Source: an uncultured Flavobacteriaceae bacterium (lineage in GTDB: Bacteria > Bacteroidota > Bacteroidia > Flavobacteriales > Flavobacteriaceae). Taken from it: a stretch of 64,000 nt of DNA. The notes below the pieces were generated by a model. The model made no database searches. It was not told where the DNA came from and was given only the letters and a program-made list of their open reading frames with translations. Below, in pieces: positions 20,649-30,758 of the stretch. Position 1 is the first letter of the stretch, and each line of letters starts with the position of its first letter. The position numbers and the translations under genes are program-made. The stretch spans positions 509,984 through 573,983 of the forward strand of contig CALSMD010000006.1 in assembly GCA_943787365.1 (NCBI GenBank). The letters run 5' to 3'.

Positions 20649-20685
20649 AAAACAATCTTGCAACGGTTGGTTGTAAGATTGTTTT
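20649..20685 (+). terminator. 16-bp hairpin between atpE and atpF (intrinsic-terminator-like or mRNA processing/stability hairpin)
   Basis: AAAACAATCTTGCAAC-GGTTG-GTTGTAAGATTGTTTT; one G.U pair, otherwise perfect 16-bp stem ending in TTTT. Confidence 0.65.
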
Positions 20686-20726
20686 AATTAAAAAATTAAA
20701 AAAAAATTAGCATCGTTTAAAATATT

Positions 20727-21227
20727 ATGGAAAAATTATTAGAAGACTTTTCATTAGGATTATTTGTTTGGCAAACGGTCTTATTCGTTGGATTACTATT
20801 TTTATTAAAAAAATATGCTTGGGGGCCAATTCTTAGTGCAGTCAATGAAAGAGAAGCAGGCATTAAAGACGCTTTAAACTTAGCTGAAAAAGCTAAAATG
20901 GAGATGGAAAATCTTCAAGCAGACAACCAAAAGCTTCTAAAAGAAGCACGTGCAGAACGTGAAGCCATGCTCAAAGAAGCCCGTGAGTTAAAAAGTAGCA
21001 TGATAGAATCCGCAAAAACAGAAGCAAAAGAAGAGGCTAATAAATTAGTCGCTAATGCACAAGCCGCGATCGAAACAGAAAAGAAAGCAGCCATAGCAGA
21101 TTTAAAATCAGTTGTTGCCGAACTTTCAATTTCTATTGCAGAAACAGTGGTTCGTGAAGAACTTTCAGACAAATCAAAACAAGAAAAATTAGTGGAATCA
21201 ATGTTGAAAGACGCTACACTAAACTAA
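20727..21227 (+). CDS. atpF: F0F1 ATP synthase subunit b
   Basis: N-terminal TM, KKYAWGPILSAVNEREAGIKDALNLAEKAK. Confidence 0.95.
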   Translation: MEKLLEDFSLGLFVWQTVLFVGLLFLLKKYAWGPILSAVNEREAGIKDALNLAEKAKMEMENLQADNQKLLKEARAEREAMLKEARELKSSMIESAKTEAKEEANKLVANAQAAIETEKKAAIADLKSVVAELSISIAETVVREELSDKSKQEKLVESMLKDATLN

Positions 21228-21233
21228 TTAATC

Positions 21234-21770
21234 ATGGCAGGAACAAGAGCAGCAATAAGATATGCGAAAGCCGTATTAAGCTTAGCATCAGATAACAATC
21301 AGGCAGACGCAGTGCATGCAGATATGACACGTATCGGTCAAACAATTGCAGACAACGCATCCTTGGAAGCAGTGCTCAAAAGCCCGGTGGTAAAACTATC
21401 TGAAAAAGCAGACGTATTGAATGCTACATTTCCTTCTGTAAGTTCAGAAAGCAAATCCTTGTTCAATATTCTTGTGACAAACAAAAGAGTCGATATATTA
21501 GGTCAAGTAGCTACCCAATTTGGGATTCTATACGACCTAGCTAACAATAAAGAAAATGCCTTTGTAACCACGGCGATTCCAATGACTTCTGAATTAGAAG
21601 CCAAAGTAATGGCAAAGCTTAAAACCTTAACAACAAAGGAAGTGACACTTAGCAATACTGTAGATGAAAACATCCTTGGGGGTTTCATTTTACGAGTTGG
21701 AGATCAACAATATGATGCGAGTGTTTCGAATCAATTAAACACGTTAAAACGTAAATTTACAATTAACTAA
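21234..21770 (+). CDS. atpH: F0F1 ATP synthase subunit delta
   Basis: AIRYAKAVLSLA...ENILGGFILRVGDQQYDASVSNQLNTLKR. Confidence 0.95.
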   Translation: MAGTRAAIRYAKAVLSLASDNNQADAVHADMTRIGQTIADNASLEAVLKSPVVKLSEKADVLNATFPSVSSESKSLFNILVTNKRVDILGQVATQFGILYDLANNKENAFVTTAIPMTSELEAKVMAKLKTLTTKEVTLSNTVDENILGGFILRVGDQQYDASVSNQLNTLKRKFTIN

Positions 21771-21811
21771 AACTATACTGAGATTCAATCAGAAGTATAA
21801 AATAAATTAAG

Positions 21812-23392
21812 ATGGCAGAAGTAAAAGCAGCTGAGATATCAGCAATTTTAAAAGAACAACTTTCAGGTTTCGAAGCAACAGCTTCCTTGGATGAGGTCGG
21901 AACGGTATTAACTGTAGGAGATGGTATTGTACGTGCATATGGACTTACCAATGCAGAGTATGGTGAGCTTGTACAATTTGAAGGCGGTCTTGAAGGGATT
22001 GTATTAAACCTTGAAGAAGACAATGTTGGAATCGTACTTTTAGGAGCTTCTAGTGTAATAAAAGAAGGTTCAACTGTAAAGCGTACAGGACGTATTGCTT
22101 CGATCAATGTTGGGGAAGGAATTGTTGGTCGTGTGGTTGATACACTTGGCGCACCGATTGATGGTAAAGGCTCCATAGAGGGGAAACTTTATCAAATGCC
22201 TTTAGAGCGTAAAGCCCCTGGAGTTATTTTCCGTGAGCCCGTTACAGAACCCTTACAAACCGGAATTAAATCCATTGATGCGATGATCCCAGTAGGTCGT
22301 GGACAACGTGAGTTGGTCATTGGAGATCGCCAAACAGGAAAAACAGCGGTTTGTATTGACACCATTTTAAATCAAAAAGAATTTTACGATGCAGGGGAGC
22401 CTGTATATTGTATCTATGTTGCCGTAGGACAGAAAGCCTCAACAGTAGCATTAATTGCAAAAACACTTGAAGAAAAAGGTGCTTTAGCTTATACAACAAT
22501 CGTTGCTGCAAACGCATCAGATCCAGCTCCAATGCAAGTATATGCACCTTTTGCAGGCGCCGCTATTGGAGAGTATTTTAGAGATACCGGTCGTCCAGCA
22601 TTGATTGTATATGATGATTTATCAAAACAAGCCGTTGCTTACCGTGAAGTTTCTCTTTTATTACGTCGTCCTCCAGGACGTGAGGCGTATCCAGGAGATG
22701 TATTTTACTTACACTCCCGTTTATTAGAGCGTGCAGCAAAAGTCATCAACAATGATGAAATTGCAAAAGATATGAACGACTTACCAGAATCATTAAAACC
22801 AATTGTAAAAGGAGGAGGATCTTTAACAGCCTTGCCAATTATTGAAACACAAGCAGGAGATGTTTCTGCCTATATTCCAACCAATGTAATTTCGATTACG
22901 GATGGTCAAATATTCCTAGATGGTGATTTGTTTAACTCTGGAGTTCGTCCAGCAATTAACGTTGGTATTTCCGTATCACGTGTTGGTGGAAATGCACAGA
23001 TTAAATCCATGAAAAAAGTATCTGGAACCTTAAAATTAGACCAGGCACAATTCCGTGAATTAGAAGCCTTTGCTAAGTTTGGGTCGGATTTAGATGCCGT
23101 AACCTTAAATGTAATTGAAAAAGGAAAGCGTAATGTTGAAATTTTGAAGCAAGCACAAAATGACCCTTTTAAAGTAGAAGATCAAGTTGCAATCATTTAT
23201 GCAGGGTCTAAAAACTTGTTAAGCGCAGTTCCTGTTGATAAAGTGAAAGAATTTGAAACCGAATATATCGAGTTTTTAAGAGCAAAACATAGCAATGTGT
23301 TAGCCACCTTAAAAGCAGGAAAACTAACGGATGAAGTTACAGACACCCTAACAGCAGTTGCAAAAGAATTGTCAGGGAAATATAACGATTAG
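21812..23392 (+). CDS. atpA: F0F1 ATP synthase subunit alpha
   Basis: [42 protein letters not shown]. Confidence 0.98.
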   Translation: MAEVKAAEISAILKEQLSGFEATASLDEVGTVLTVGDGIVRAYGLTNAEYGELVQFEGGLEGIVLNLEEDNVGIVLLGASSVIKEGSTVKRTGRIASINVGEGIVGRVVDTLGAPIDGKGSIEGKLYQMPLERKAPGVIFREPVTEPLQTGIKSIDAMIPVGRGQRELVIGDRQTGKTAVCIDTILNQKEFYDAGEPVYCIYVAVGQKASTVALIAKTLEEKGALAYTTIVAANASDPAPMQVYAPFAGAAIGEYFRDTGRPALIVYDDLSKQAVAYREVSLLLRRPPGREAYPGDVFYLHSRLLERAAKVINNDEIAKDMNDLPESLKPIVKGGGSLTALPIIETQAGDVSAYIPTNVISITDGQIFLDGDLFNSGVRPAINVGISVSRVGGNAQIKSMKKVSGTLKLDQAQFRELEAFAKFGSDLDAVTLNVIEKGKRNVEILKQAQNDPFKVEDQVAIIYAGSKNLLSAVPVDKVKEFETEYIEFLRAKHSNVLATLKAGKLTDEVTDTLTAVAKELSGKYND

Positions 23393-23393
23393 A

Positions 23394-23449
23394 AGTTATG
23401 AGTTATGAGTTCTGAGTTCTGAGTTCGGAGTTCGGAGTTCAGAGTTGTG
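23394..23449 (+). repeat. Left heptamer array of element 1 (8 x 7 bp, AGTTNNG)
   Basis: AGTTATG AGTTATG AGTTCTG AGTTCTG AGTTCGG AGTTCGG AGTTCAG AGTTGTG, starting 1 nt after the atpA stop. Confidence 0.95.
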
Positions 23450-23487
23450 TACTGATAGTTTTAACGTAGTAATATAAACTTAAAATA

Positions 23488-23823
23488 ATGTCTCTAAATA
23501 ACAGTCCAATACGAGTAAAGAGTTTTCAATTTGCTTGTGAGATTGTTCATTTTACGGATAAACTAAAAAAAAATAAGGATTTTGAGTTAGCTTCTCAATT
23601 GTAAAAAAGCGGAACGAGTATTGGAGCCAATACAAGAGAAGCGCAAAGAGGAGTTAGCACAAAGGACTTTAAAAATAAATTTGGAATTGCTTTAAAAGAA
23701 GCTGATGAAACTAAATATTGGTTAGAAATTCTTGAAGCTACAGGAAGAGAAGTTCCAACAGAAATGATGAATAAATGTGAAGAGTTAATAAAAATTTTAG
23801 TAGCAATCATTAAAAACTCATAA
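23488..23823 (+). pseudogene. Four-helix-bundle (23S rRNA intervening-sequence-like) protein gene with in-frame TAA
   Basis: MSLNNSPIRVKSFQFACEIVHFTDKLKKNKDFELASQL*KSGTSIGANTREAQRGVSTKDFKNKFGIALKEADETKYWLEILEATGREVPTEMMNKCEELIKILVAIIKNS*; internal stop TAA at 23602-23604. Confidence 0.88.
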
Positions 23824-23846
23824 CTCAACACTTAGCACTCATAACT
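23812..23846 (-). repeat. Right heptamer array of element 1, inverted relative to the left array
   Basis: Plus strand AAAAACT CATAACT CAACACT TAGCACT CATAACT; reverse complement AGTTATG AGTGCTA AGTGTTG AGTTATG AGTTTTT. Ends 6 nt before the atpG ATG. Confidence 0.88.
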
Positions 23847-23852
23847 TGAACT

Positions 23853-24707
23853 ATGGCAAATTTAAAAGAAATCCGAAATAGAATAGGATCCGTATCCTCA
23901 ACGATGCAGATTACAAGTGCTATGAAAATGGTATCGGCTGCTAAGTTGAAAAAAGCACAAGATGCCATCACAGCCATGCGTCCGTATGCGGATAAACTAA
24001 CAGAGCTTTTACAAAATCTGAGTGCCACTTTAGACGCCGATTCTGGAAGTAAATATTCAGAACAACGCGAAATAAAAAATGTACTTCTTGTTGCCATAAC
24101 CTCAAACAGAGGTCTGTGTGGCGCCTTTAATTCTAATATTATTAAGCAAGCGAATTTAGTTGCGGAACGTTATGATGCTAACGTATCAGTTGTGGCCATT
24201 GGTAAAAAAGCAAATGATGCCCTCTCAAAAAACTTCGAGGTTATTTCTAATCAAAGTGCTGTTTATGATGAGTTAACATTCGATAATGTTGCTGAAATTG
24301 CAGAGATGCTCATGGAAAAATTTGAGTCCAAAGCCGTTGATAAAATTGAAATTATTTATAATAAATTCAAAAATGCTGCGACCCAAGAAATCATGACGGA
24401 GCAGTTTTTACCAATTGAACCCCTAGAAGGCGATACCAATACAAACCTCGATTATATTTTTGAGCCATCTAAAGATTCCATTGTAGAAACCTTGATTCCA
24501 AAGTCGTTAAAAACACAATTATTCAAAGCCATTCGCGATAGTTTTGCAAGTGAGCACGGCGCACGAATGACCGCAATGCACAAAGCAACAGACAATGCCA
24601 CTGAGCTTAGAGATCAGCTTAAATTGACCTACAACAAAGCACGTCAAGCAGCGATTACCAATGAAATTCTTGAAATTGTTGGTGGGGCAGAAGCGTTGAA
24701 TGGATAG
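23853..24707 (+). CDS. atpG: F0F1 ATP synthase subunit gamma
   Basis: MANLKEIRNRIGSVSSTMQITSAMKMVSAAKLKKAQ; TSNRGLCGAFN. Confidence 0.97.
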   Translation: MANLKEIRNRIGSVSSTMQITSAMKMVSAAKLKKAQDAITAMRPYADKLTELLQNLSATLDADSGSKYSEQREIKNVLLVAITSNRGLCGAFNSNIIKQANLVAERYDANVSVVAIGKKANDALSKNFEVISNQSAVYDELTFDNVAEIAEMLMEKFESKAVDKIEIIYNKFKNAATQEIMTEQFLPIEPLEGDTNTNLDYIFEPSKDSIVETLIPKSLKTQLFKAIRDSFASEHGARMTAMHKATDNATELRDQLKLTYNKARQAAITNEILEIVGGAEALNG

Positions 24708-24736
24708 GATTGACCTTTGGTAAAATTATAAAATTA

Positions 24737-24762
24737 GAAGCCTTGCATTGCAAGGCTTTTTT
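24737..24762 (+). terminator. Rho-independent terminator after atpG
   Basis: AAGCCTTGCATTGCAAGGCTTTTTT. Confidence 0.85.
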
Positions 24763-24884
24763 ATGGCATAAAAGTTGTTTCATTTCAAACTCAATTAAAA
24801 TCCGTATGTTTATGAGTATAAATTCAAACACATGAAACGAGCATGCGAAAATTAGGACCATCCAAAAGAATGACTAATAGCGAA

Positions 24885-24903
24885 CCTGCCTGCGGCAGGC
24901 AGG
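24885..24903. repeat. GC-rich palindromic repeat CCTGCCTGCGGCAGGCAGG
   Basis: 9-bp perfect inverted repeat CCTGCCTGC/GCAGGCAGG around one G in an AT-rich intergenic region. Confidence 0.7.
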
Positions 24904-24940
24904 CAGCATGTGACCTTTTAAAAACAATAGATACAGACAC

Positions 24941-25444
24941 ATGAAACTTATATCTGCTTTTATTTTAGGCTTTGTTTTTTTAAGTATGGTCAATTGTAAA
25001 ACTTCCAAAGAATCGGCAATACAATTCCAATCGACTGCACCTTTAGAAATTTCAGCACCCTATTTCAATTCGTGGATTGCAGGAGTTAATGGCGGTGGCT
25101 CAGGAATAAATGTGTTTTTGCCCCTCAAAGAAAATGGAAACATCAGTATTGACAGCCTCCATTTTAGAGGTCTAAAAACTGCGGTAGAAACAAGAGACAA
25201 ATTACTTATAGGTCGGTTTAAACAGTTCTCCAATCACAAAAAAGACCTTATAATGAGTTCCAACCCAGAGGACGAATACAATAACAAAATGGAGTTAAAA
25301 CAAGATACGTCTCCTTTTAACCTCCCACAAAATGCCTGTGTCATCAGTTATCAAATCAATGGCAACCGTTTTTATTATAAAATTTCCAACCTTAAAAAAG
25401 GCGAAACGATTGCCTATCCTTCCGCAGCGCCAAAAAACCGCTGA
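24941..25444 (+). CDS. Hypothetical lipoprotein
   Basis: 167 aa with signal peptide and lipobox-like LSMVNCKTSK; no family recognised. Confidence 0.6.
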   Translation: MKLISAFILGFVFLSMVNCKTSKESAIQFQSTAPLEISAPYFNSWIAGVNGGGSGINVFLPLKENGNISIDSLHFRGLKTAVETRDKLLIGRFKQFSNHKKDLIMSSNPEDEYNNKMELKQDTSPFNLPQNACVISYQINGNRFYYKISNLKKGETIAYPSAAPKNR

Positions 25445-25503
25445 ACAACAATTATAGATTGTTCGTTAAAATGTGTATTTTTATGGGATAAAATAAAAGA
25501 GCC

Positions 25504-26976
25504 GTGAGCGTCCTAAAAACAGTATACAAACAAACCTTCATTTATGGACTGGCAACGGTAGTTCCAAGAATGTTGAGTTTTCTTTTGGTGCGTTTACATA
25601 CCGATAAATCCGTGCTACAAAACGTCTCGGATTACGGAGATGTGTCTATCGTTTTCGCTTATTTTGTACTGTTTAACGTCATCCTTGCGTATGGAATGGA
25701 AACCGCTTTTTTCCGTTTTTTTAATAAAGAATCATCGAAAGCAAACGTTCTAAGCACCGCCACCATTTCAATTTTGGTATCCTCTCTAGGGTTTTTAGCA
25801 CTCGGGCTGCTGTTTAAACAACAGATCGCAGACATCACACATATTCATGTCAATTACATTAGCCTGGTGGTTTGGATTTTGTTTTTAGATGCCTTGGTCA
25901 TTATCCCATTTGCCGCTCTCAGAGCCTATGGGAAACCGGTAAAATATACAGTTATTAAACTAACCAACGTCGTTGTCAACCTAGGGCTGAACATCTTTTT
26001 ACTCCTCTATTTAAAAGCACTGTCTGTTGGCAACAGTTTTTGGGATTCCATCTATGTTGACAATTTTGAAGTCAGTTATATTTTCATTGCCAACCTCATT
26101 GCGAGTGGGGTTACCTTACTGATTCTTTTGCCATTTTACTTTAAAATCAACTTTAAAGTAGATACAGTACTTTGGAAAAAAATGCTGAAATATGCCCTGC
26201 CAGTCTTGGTGGCTGGGGTGGCTTTCTCCATTAATGAAACCTTTGATCGGGTGCTGTTAGAACGTCTTCTTCCGGAGTCCATTGCCAAAACATCTGTCGG
26301 GATGTACTCCGCCTGTTACAAACTCGCTCTGTTTATGATGTTGTTTGCAACGGCCTACCGCTTGGGAATTGAACCCTTCTTTTTTAGTCAATCCAAAACC
26401 AAGGATGCCACCAAAAACTATGCAAAAACCTTGGAGTTTTTTGTGATCTGTGGAGCGCTTATTCTATTGGTCGTCGTAGTTTTTGTCGATGTTTTAAAAA
26501 GTATTCTCATCCCAAACGAAGCCTATTGGGAGGCGATGAAAGTGGTGCCAATTTTATTACTGGCCTATCTTTTTCTCGGAATATATCACAATCTATCTGT
26601 GTGGTACAAAATCACGGACCGCACGAAATTTGGAGCTTACATTTCGGTTATTGGTGCAGGAATAACTCTTTTGGTAAATCTAATGTTTATCGCCTCATTT
26701 AATTATATGGCTTCTGCTATGGCAACCTTATCGGCTTATGTTTCCATGACACTGCTCTCGTATTATTTTGGACGTAAACATTATCCAATCCCTTATAATA
26801 TAAAAAAAATAAGCCTCTATTTAGTCCTTTCCATAGGACTATCAGCCCTATCATTTTATCAATTTAGAACCCAGTATTTCATAGGGTCTGCCCTTATTGG
26901 ACTCTTGTTGCTCATTATTTGGAACAATGAAAAAACCACCATCAAACAATTTTTAAAACCTTCCCATGACAATTAA
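25504..26976 (+). CDS. Oligosaccharide flippase / polysaccharide biosynthesis protein
   Basis: GTG start; [31 protein letters not shown]; multi-TM 490 aa. Confidence 0.8.
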   Translation: MSVLKTVYKQTFIYGLATVVPRMLSFLLVRLHTDKSVLQNVSDYGDVSIVFAYFVLFNVILAYGMETAFFRFFNKESSKANVLSTATISILVSSLGFLALGLLFKQQIADITHIHVNYISLVVWILFLDALVIIPFAALRAYGKPVKYTVIKLTNVVVNLGLNIFLLLYLKALSVGNSFWDSIYVDNFEVSYIFIANLIASGVTLLILLPFYFKINFKVDTVLWKKMLKYALPVLVAGVAFSINETFDRVLLERLLPESIAKTSVGMYSACYKLALFMMLFATAYRLGIEPFFFSQSKTKDATKNYAKTLEFFVICGALILLVVVVFVDVLKSILIPNEAYWEAMKVVPILLLAYLFLGIYHNLSVWYKITDRTKFGAYISVIGAGITLLVNLMFIASFNYMASAMATLSAYVSMTLLSYYFGRKHYPIPYNIKKISLYLVLSIGLSALSFYQFRTQYFIGSALIGLLLLIIWNNEKTTIKQFLKPSHDN

Positions 26977-27397
26977 AATTATAAATAAATCCGAACATAA
27001 ACTTCCTGAATATGAAACAGGCGCCTCTGCAGGAATGGATCTTCGGGCCAATATTTCAGAAGCCGTTATTTTGAAACCCTTAGCACGTGCCATTATTAAA
27101 ACAGGGTTGTTTATTGAACTCCCCGTAGGGTTTGAAGCACAAGTACGCCCACGAAGTGGTTTGGCAGCAAAACACGGACTCACAGTTTTGAACAGCCCTG
27201 GAACTGTGGATGCAGATTACCGTGGTGAAATAGGCGTCATTTTGGTGAACCTATCCAACACCGATTTTAAAATTGAAAATGGTGAACGCATTGCGCAATT
27301 AGTCATTGCAAAACACGAACGAGCAACTTGGCTCGAAGTCAATCAACTCAACGAAACCTCCCGAGGAGAAGGGGGGTTTGGAAGTACTGGAAAATAA
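26966..27397 (+). CDS. dut: dUTP diphosphatase
   Basis: [54 protein letters not shown]. Confidence 0.97.
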   Translation: MTIKIINKSEHKLPEYETGASAGMDLRANISEAVILKPLARAIIKTGLFIELPVGFEAQVRPRSGLAAKHGLTVLNSPGTVDADYRGEIGVILVNLSNTDFKIENGERIAQLVIAKHERATWLEVNQLNETSRGEGGFGSTGK

Positions 27398-28755
27398 TGA
27401 ACAAAGTACAACATGGTTTTGTAGCACTTAGCCTCCTAATAAGTTCGTTTGGGACGCAAGCACAAGTTGAGACCGACTCCCTCTTGTCGGCTTCAAATAA
27501 CAGTACCCATGTCAAATTTCAAAATTATTTTTTTGAAGCATTAAAACAAAAAGCACTCGAAAATTACTCCAAAGCAATCGACGCATTAGTACTTTGTAAG
27601 TCGTTAAATCCAACCGAATCGGTTGTTTACCATGAGTTAGGCACCAACTATTTTAAATTGAAACAATTTGAAAACTCAGAATTTAATTTTCAAAAAGCGA
27701 TTGCCTTAGACGAGGGTAATTTTTGGTACAAAGAAAGTTTGTATCATTTGTATATAGAGCAAAACCGTTTTGAAGATGCGATTTTAGCGCTTAAACCTTT
27801 ACTGACGCAGCACCCAGACTATAAACAAGACCTAGTGAACCTCTATCTAGAGGCTGGACGCTATGACGACGCGTTAGACGTTTTGGATGATTTAGATAAA
27901 ACGCTAGGGATAAAGGCCTCTAGAGATAAGATTCGGAACCAACTATATGATTTAAGTGGAGATGAAAATAAGCGTATTCATCATCTTAAAAAACGCCTTG
28001 AAGAAACCCCTGAAGACGCCACTAATTTTTTGAATCTCATTTATGCTTACAGCAATTTAGATCAAAAAAAAGAAGCATTTGAGACCGCTGAAGCCTTTTT
28101 AGAGCAACATCCAAAATCGCATTTGGTTCATATAGCCTTGTATAAATTTTATTTAGATGCTCAGGATTATGAAAAGGCAATCACCTCCATGAAAATTGTC
28201 ACCACAAGTACCGTTGTTTTGCCCAGCCTTAAAGTGAAAGTGCTGAACGATTTTATGAATTTTATAACAGAATTTCCAGAATATGAATCTGCATTGTTGG
28301 AGGTTACAAATTCGGTCAGTGAAAACACGCCAAGCCGTTCCGATTTAGAATGGGGCGATTATTATTACAATCAAAAGGCCTATTTAAAGGCGATTTCCTC
28401 CTATGTAAAAGCATTGGAATTCGACCCCGATAATTTTACAATCATTAAAAACCTAGCCCTTTTGTACTTAGAAACCAACCAGTTTGAAACGGCCATACTA
28501 TTTACTAACAATCAGATGGAATTATACCCTTCTCAACCTCTTTTATATTTAGTCAATGGCACTGCAAACAGACAACTAAATAACTTAGATTTAGCCATTG
28601 AAAACCTTTCAATGGGATTGGATTATATTTATGATAATAAAAAATTACAACACGATTTTTATAAGCAACTTAGCACTGCTTTTAGGTTAAAAGGTAATAT
28701 TGAGGCAGCTCAAACGTTTACTAATAAAGCAATGGCATTAGAAAATAATCAATGA
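27397..28755 (+). CDS. Tetratricopeptide repeat protein
   Basis: ATG 27397 ([23 protein letters not shown] signal peptide) followed by repeated TPR motifs. Confidence 0.8.
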   Translation: MNKVQHGFVALSLLISSFGTQAQVETDSLLSASNNSTHVKFQNYFFEALKQKALENYSKAIDALVLCKSLNPTESVVYHELGTNYFKLKQFENSEFNFQKAIALDEGNFWYKESLYHLYIEQNRFEDAILALKPLLTQHPDYKQDLVNLYLEAGRYDDALDVLDDLDKTLGIKASRDKIRNQLYDLSGDENKRIHHLKKRLEETPEDATNFLNLIYAYSNLDQKKEAFETAEAFLEQHPKSHLVHIALYKFYLDAQDYEKAITSMKIVTTSTVVLPSLKVKVLNDFMNFITEFPEYESALLEVTNSVSENTPSRSDLEWGDYYYNQKAYLKAISSYVKALEFDPDNFTIIKNLALLYLETNQFETAILFTNNQMELYPSQPLLYLVNGTANRQLNNLDLAIENLSMGLDYIYDNKKLQHDFYKQLSTAFRLKGNIEAAQTFTNKAMALENNQ

Positions 28756-29528
28756 CACAAGTGAAAAAAATTATATACAGTACCATTTTTGGACTCCTTT
28801 TTTTAGGATGTAAAACCACAAAAACTGTGCAGTCTAATAAGATCTTAGACCCAAAAATGTCCGTGAAGCAAATCGTTAAAAAGCACAACAAATCACAATC
28901 TGAATTCAACACCCTACAAGGCCGACTAAAAGTAGAGTACACTCAAGGCGACCGATCAGAAGCACATACTTTGACACTGCGAATGGAACATGATAAAACC
29001 ATTTGGATCAATGCATTACTGAATATGGTACGCGTCAAAATCACACCCGATCGCGTGCGTTTTTATAACAAATTAGACAACACCTATTTTGATGGAGATT
29101 ATACCTTAATCAGTAATTTTTTAGGCACTGAACTTCAGTTTGAAAACCTTCAAAACTTACTCCTAGGAGAAGCTATTTTTGACATCAACCCTAAAGAGTT
29201 TAAAAAGAATATCCATCCAAATTCGTATATGCTAACAGCTAAACGAGAAAATCCTCTTTTTGATTTTTTATATTTAATCAACCCTAGCTATTTTAAATTG
29301 GACGCTCAATTATTAAGCCAATCATTGAAACAAAACGTCTTAAAAATTCAGTACCGATCCTATCAAAAAGTAGAGGGATTGGTTCTTCCTGAAAGTATGA
29401 ACATCACTGCCACCAACACGAATGAGCAAACAACTTTAAATTTAAACATAAAATCCGTAAGTTTGAATCAATCTTTACGTTTTCCTTTTAATATTCCAAA
29501 AGGATATAAAGCTATTGAATTACAATGA
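28752..29528 (+). CDS. DUF4292 lipoprotein
   Basis: LFLGCKTTK lipobox; order TPR-DUF4292-EnvC/M23 is typical of Flavobacteriia. Confidence 0.75.
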   Translation: MTQVKKIIYSTIFGLLFLGCKTTKTVQSNKILDPKMSVKQIVKKHNKSQSEFNTLQGRLKVEYTQGDRSEAHTLTLRMEHDKTIWINALLNMVRVKITPDRVRFYNKLDNTYFDGDYTLISNFLGTELQFENLQNLLLGEAIFDINPKEFKKNIHPNSYMLTAKRENPLFDFLYLINPSYFKLDAQLLSQSLKQNVLKIQYRSYQKVEGLVLPESMNITATNTNEQTTLNLNIKSVSLNQSLRFPFNIPKGYKAIELQ

Positions 29529-30754
29529 AATTAACCCATACACCTTTTACCTTAACAGTCTTTTTACTCACGTTAATGCTGCATATTAGTAGTTTTTCTC
29601 AAAGTAAGAAGCAACAAGAATTAGAAGAGCGACGCCGTGAACTGACCCGTGAAATTCAACAAATTGGCGTATTGTTATTTGAAGGCAAAAAAGAACAAAA
29701 ATCCGTACTGTCTGTTGTGGAAGATTTGGATTTTAAGATTAAAGTTAGAAAAAACCTCATCAGTATTACCAATCAACAAGCCAATTTATTAACGCGTGAA
29801 ATCAATAGCAATCAGACCCAAATCTCTAAACTAAGATTGCGACTCAAATCTTTGAAGGATGATTATGCGAAGATGGTTGTCAAGTCCTACAAGAGTCGAG
29901 CCGATCAAAGTAAGCTCATGTTTTTACTCTCATCCACTAATTTTCAACAGGCTTATAAACGTTTGCAATACATAAAACAATATGCGGATTATCAAAAACT
30001 CCAAGCGGCTTTGATCAAAGAAGAAACCATTCAAATGCAGCAACTTAACATTGAACTTGTCAAACAAAAAAAGAATAAACAAAAGCTTATTGAAGAAAAT
30101 AGGACTGCAAAGTCTATTCTTGACCAAGAACGTGCACAGCAAAATGTATTAATAGCCGATATAAAAAACAATCTATCCAAGTTTACAACACAGTTAAAAG
30201 CCAAACAACGGGAGTCTAATAAAATTGATAAAGAAATTCGTAAAATTATTCAAGCGGCTATTGCAGCCTCTAATAAAAAAGCAGGGAAATCGTCAAAATC
30301 AAAAGTATTTTCATTGACTCCAGAGCAAAAGATTTTAGCCGCGAATTTCACTTCTAACAAAGGGAAACTTCCGTGGCCTGTGACCAATGGTGTTGTGAAA
30401 TTACGCTATGGAAATAACCCATCTCCAATTGATCGGTCGTTAACGATTAAAAGCAACGGAGTCCGAATTGCAACCAACAAAGGAGCCGAGGTTCGTGCAG
30501 TGTTTGAAGGCGTTGTACAGGGAATTATGACTCCAAAAAATGGAAACAATACCATCATGGTCAGACATGGAAATTATATTACAGTCTACAAAAACTTGTC
30601 TAAATTTTATGTCCAAAAAGGGGATAAGGTGAAGACAAAACAAGTCATCGGTGAAGTGATTACGAATAAGGCATCTGGTGAAACCATCCTTAGTTTTGGG
30701 ATTTATAAAGACAGTGCAACCCAAAATCCTTCACAGTGGATTTACCGTTTATAA
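29525..30754 (+). CDS. Murein hydrolase activator EnvC-like / M23 peptidase
   Basis: Coiled-coil N-terminus and C-terminal M23 fold (GKLPWPVTNGVVKLRYG...NTIMVRHGNYITVYKNLSKFYVQKGDKV). Confidence 0.88.
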   Translation: MKLTHTPFTLTVFLLTLMLHISSFSQSKKQQELEERRRELTREIQQIGVLLFEGKKEQKSVLSVVEDLDFKIKVRKNLISITNQQANLLTREINSNQTQISKLRLRLKSLKDDYAKMVVKSYKSRADQSKLMFLLSSTNFQQAYKRLQYIKQYADYQKLQAALIKEETIQMQQLNIELVKQKKNKQKLIEENRTAKSILDQERAQQNVLIADIKNNLSKFTTQLKAKQRESNKIDKEIRKIIQAAIAASNKKAGKSSKSKVFSLTPEQKILAANFTSNKGKLPWPVTNGVVKLRYGNNPSPIDRSLTIKSNGVRIATNKGAEVRAVFEGVVQGIMTPKNGNNTIMVRHGNYITVYKNLSKFYVQKGDKVKTKQVIGEVITNKASGETILSFGIYKDSATQNPSQWIYRL

Positions 30755-30758
30755 TCTT

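Noticed and set aside
22317-22547. Antisense ORFs within atp, rec, hem and other genes in the supplied track (for example 20915-21172, 22317-22547, 8068-8367, 60731-60937)
   Set aside because: They lie opposite strongly recognised coding sequences and show no recognisable domain; treated as shadow ORFs.
23394-23449. Heptamer array considered as a CRISPR or ordinary VNTR
   Set aside because: Units are 7 bp without spacers, so not CRISPR. A plain VNTR does not explain the inverted partner array or the matching layout of element 2.
23595-23831. Minus-strand 78-aa ORF overlapping element 1
   Set aside because: The plus frame matches a known protein family despite one stop; the antisense frame has no recognisable features.
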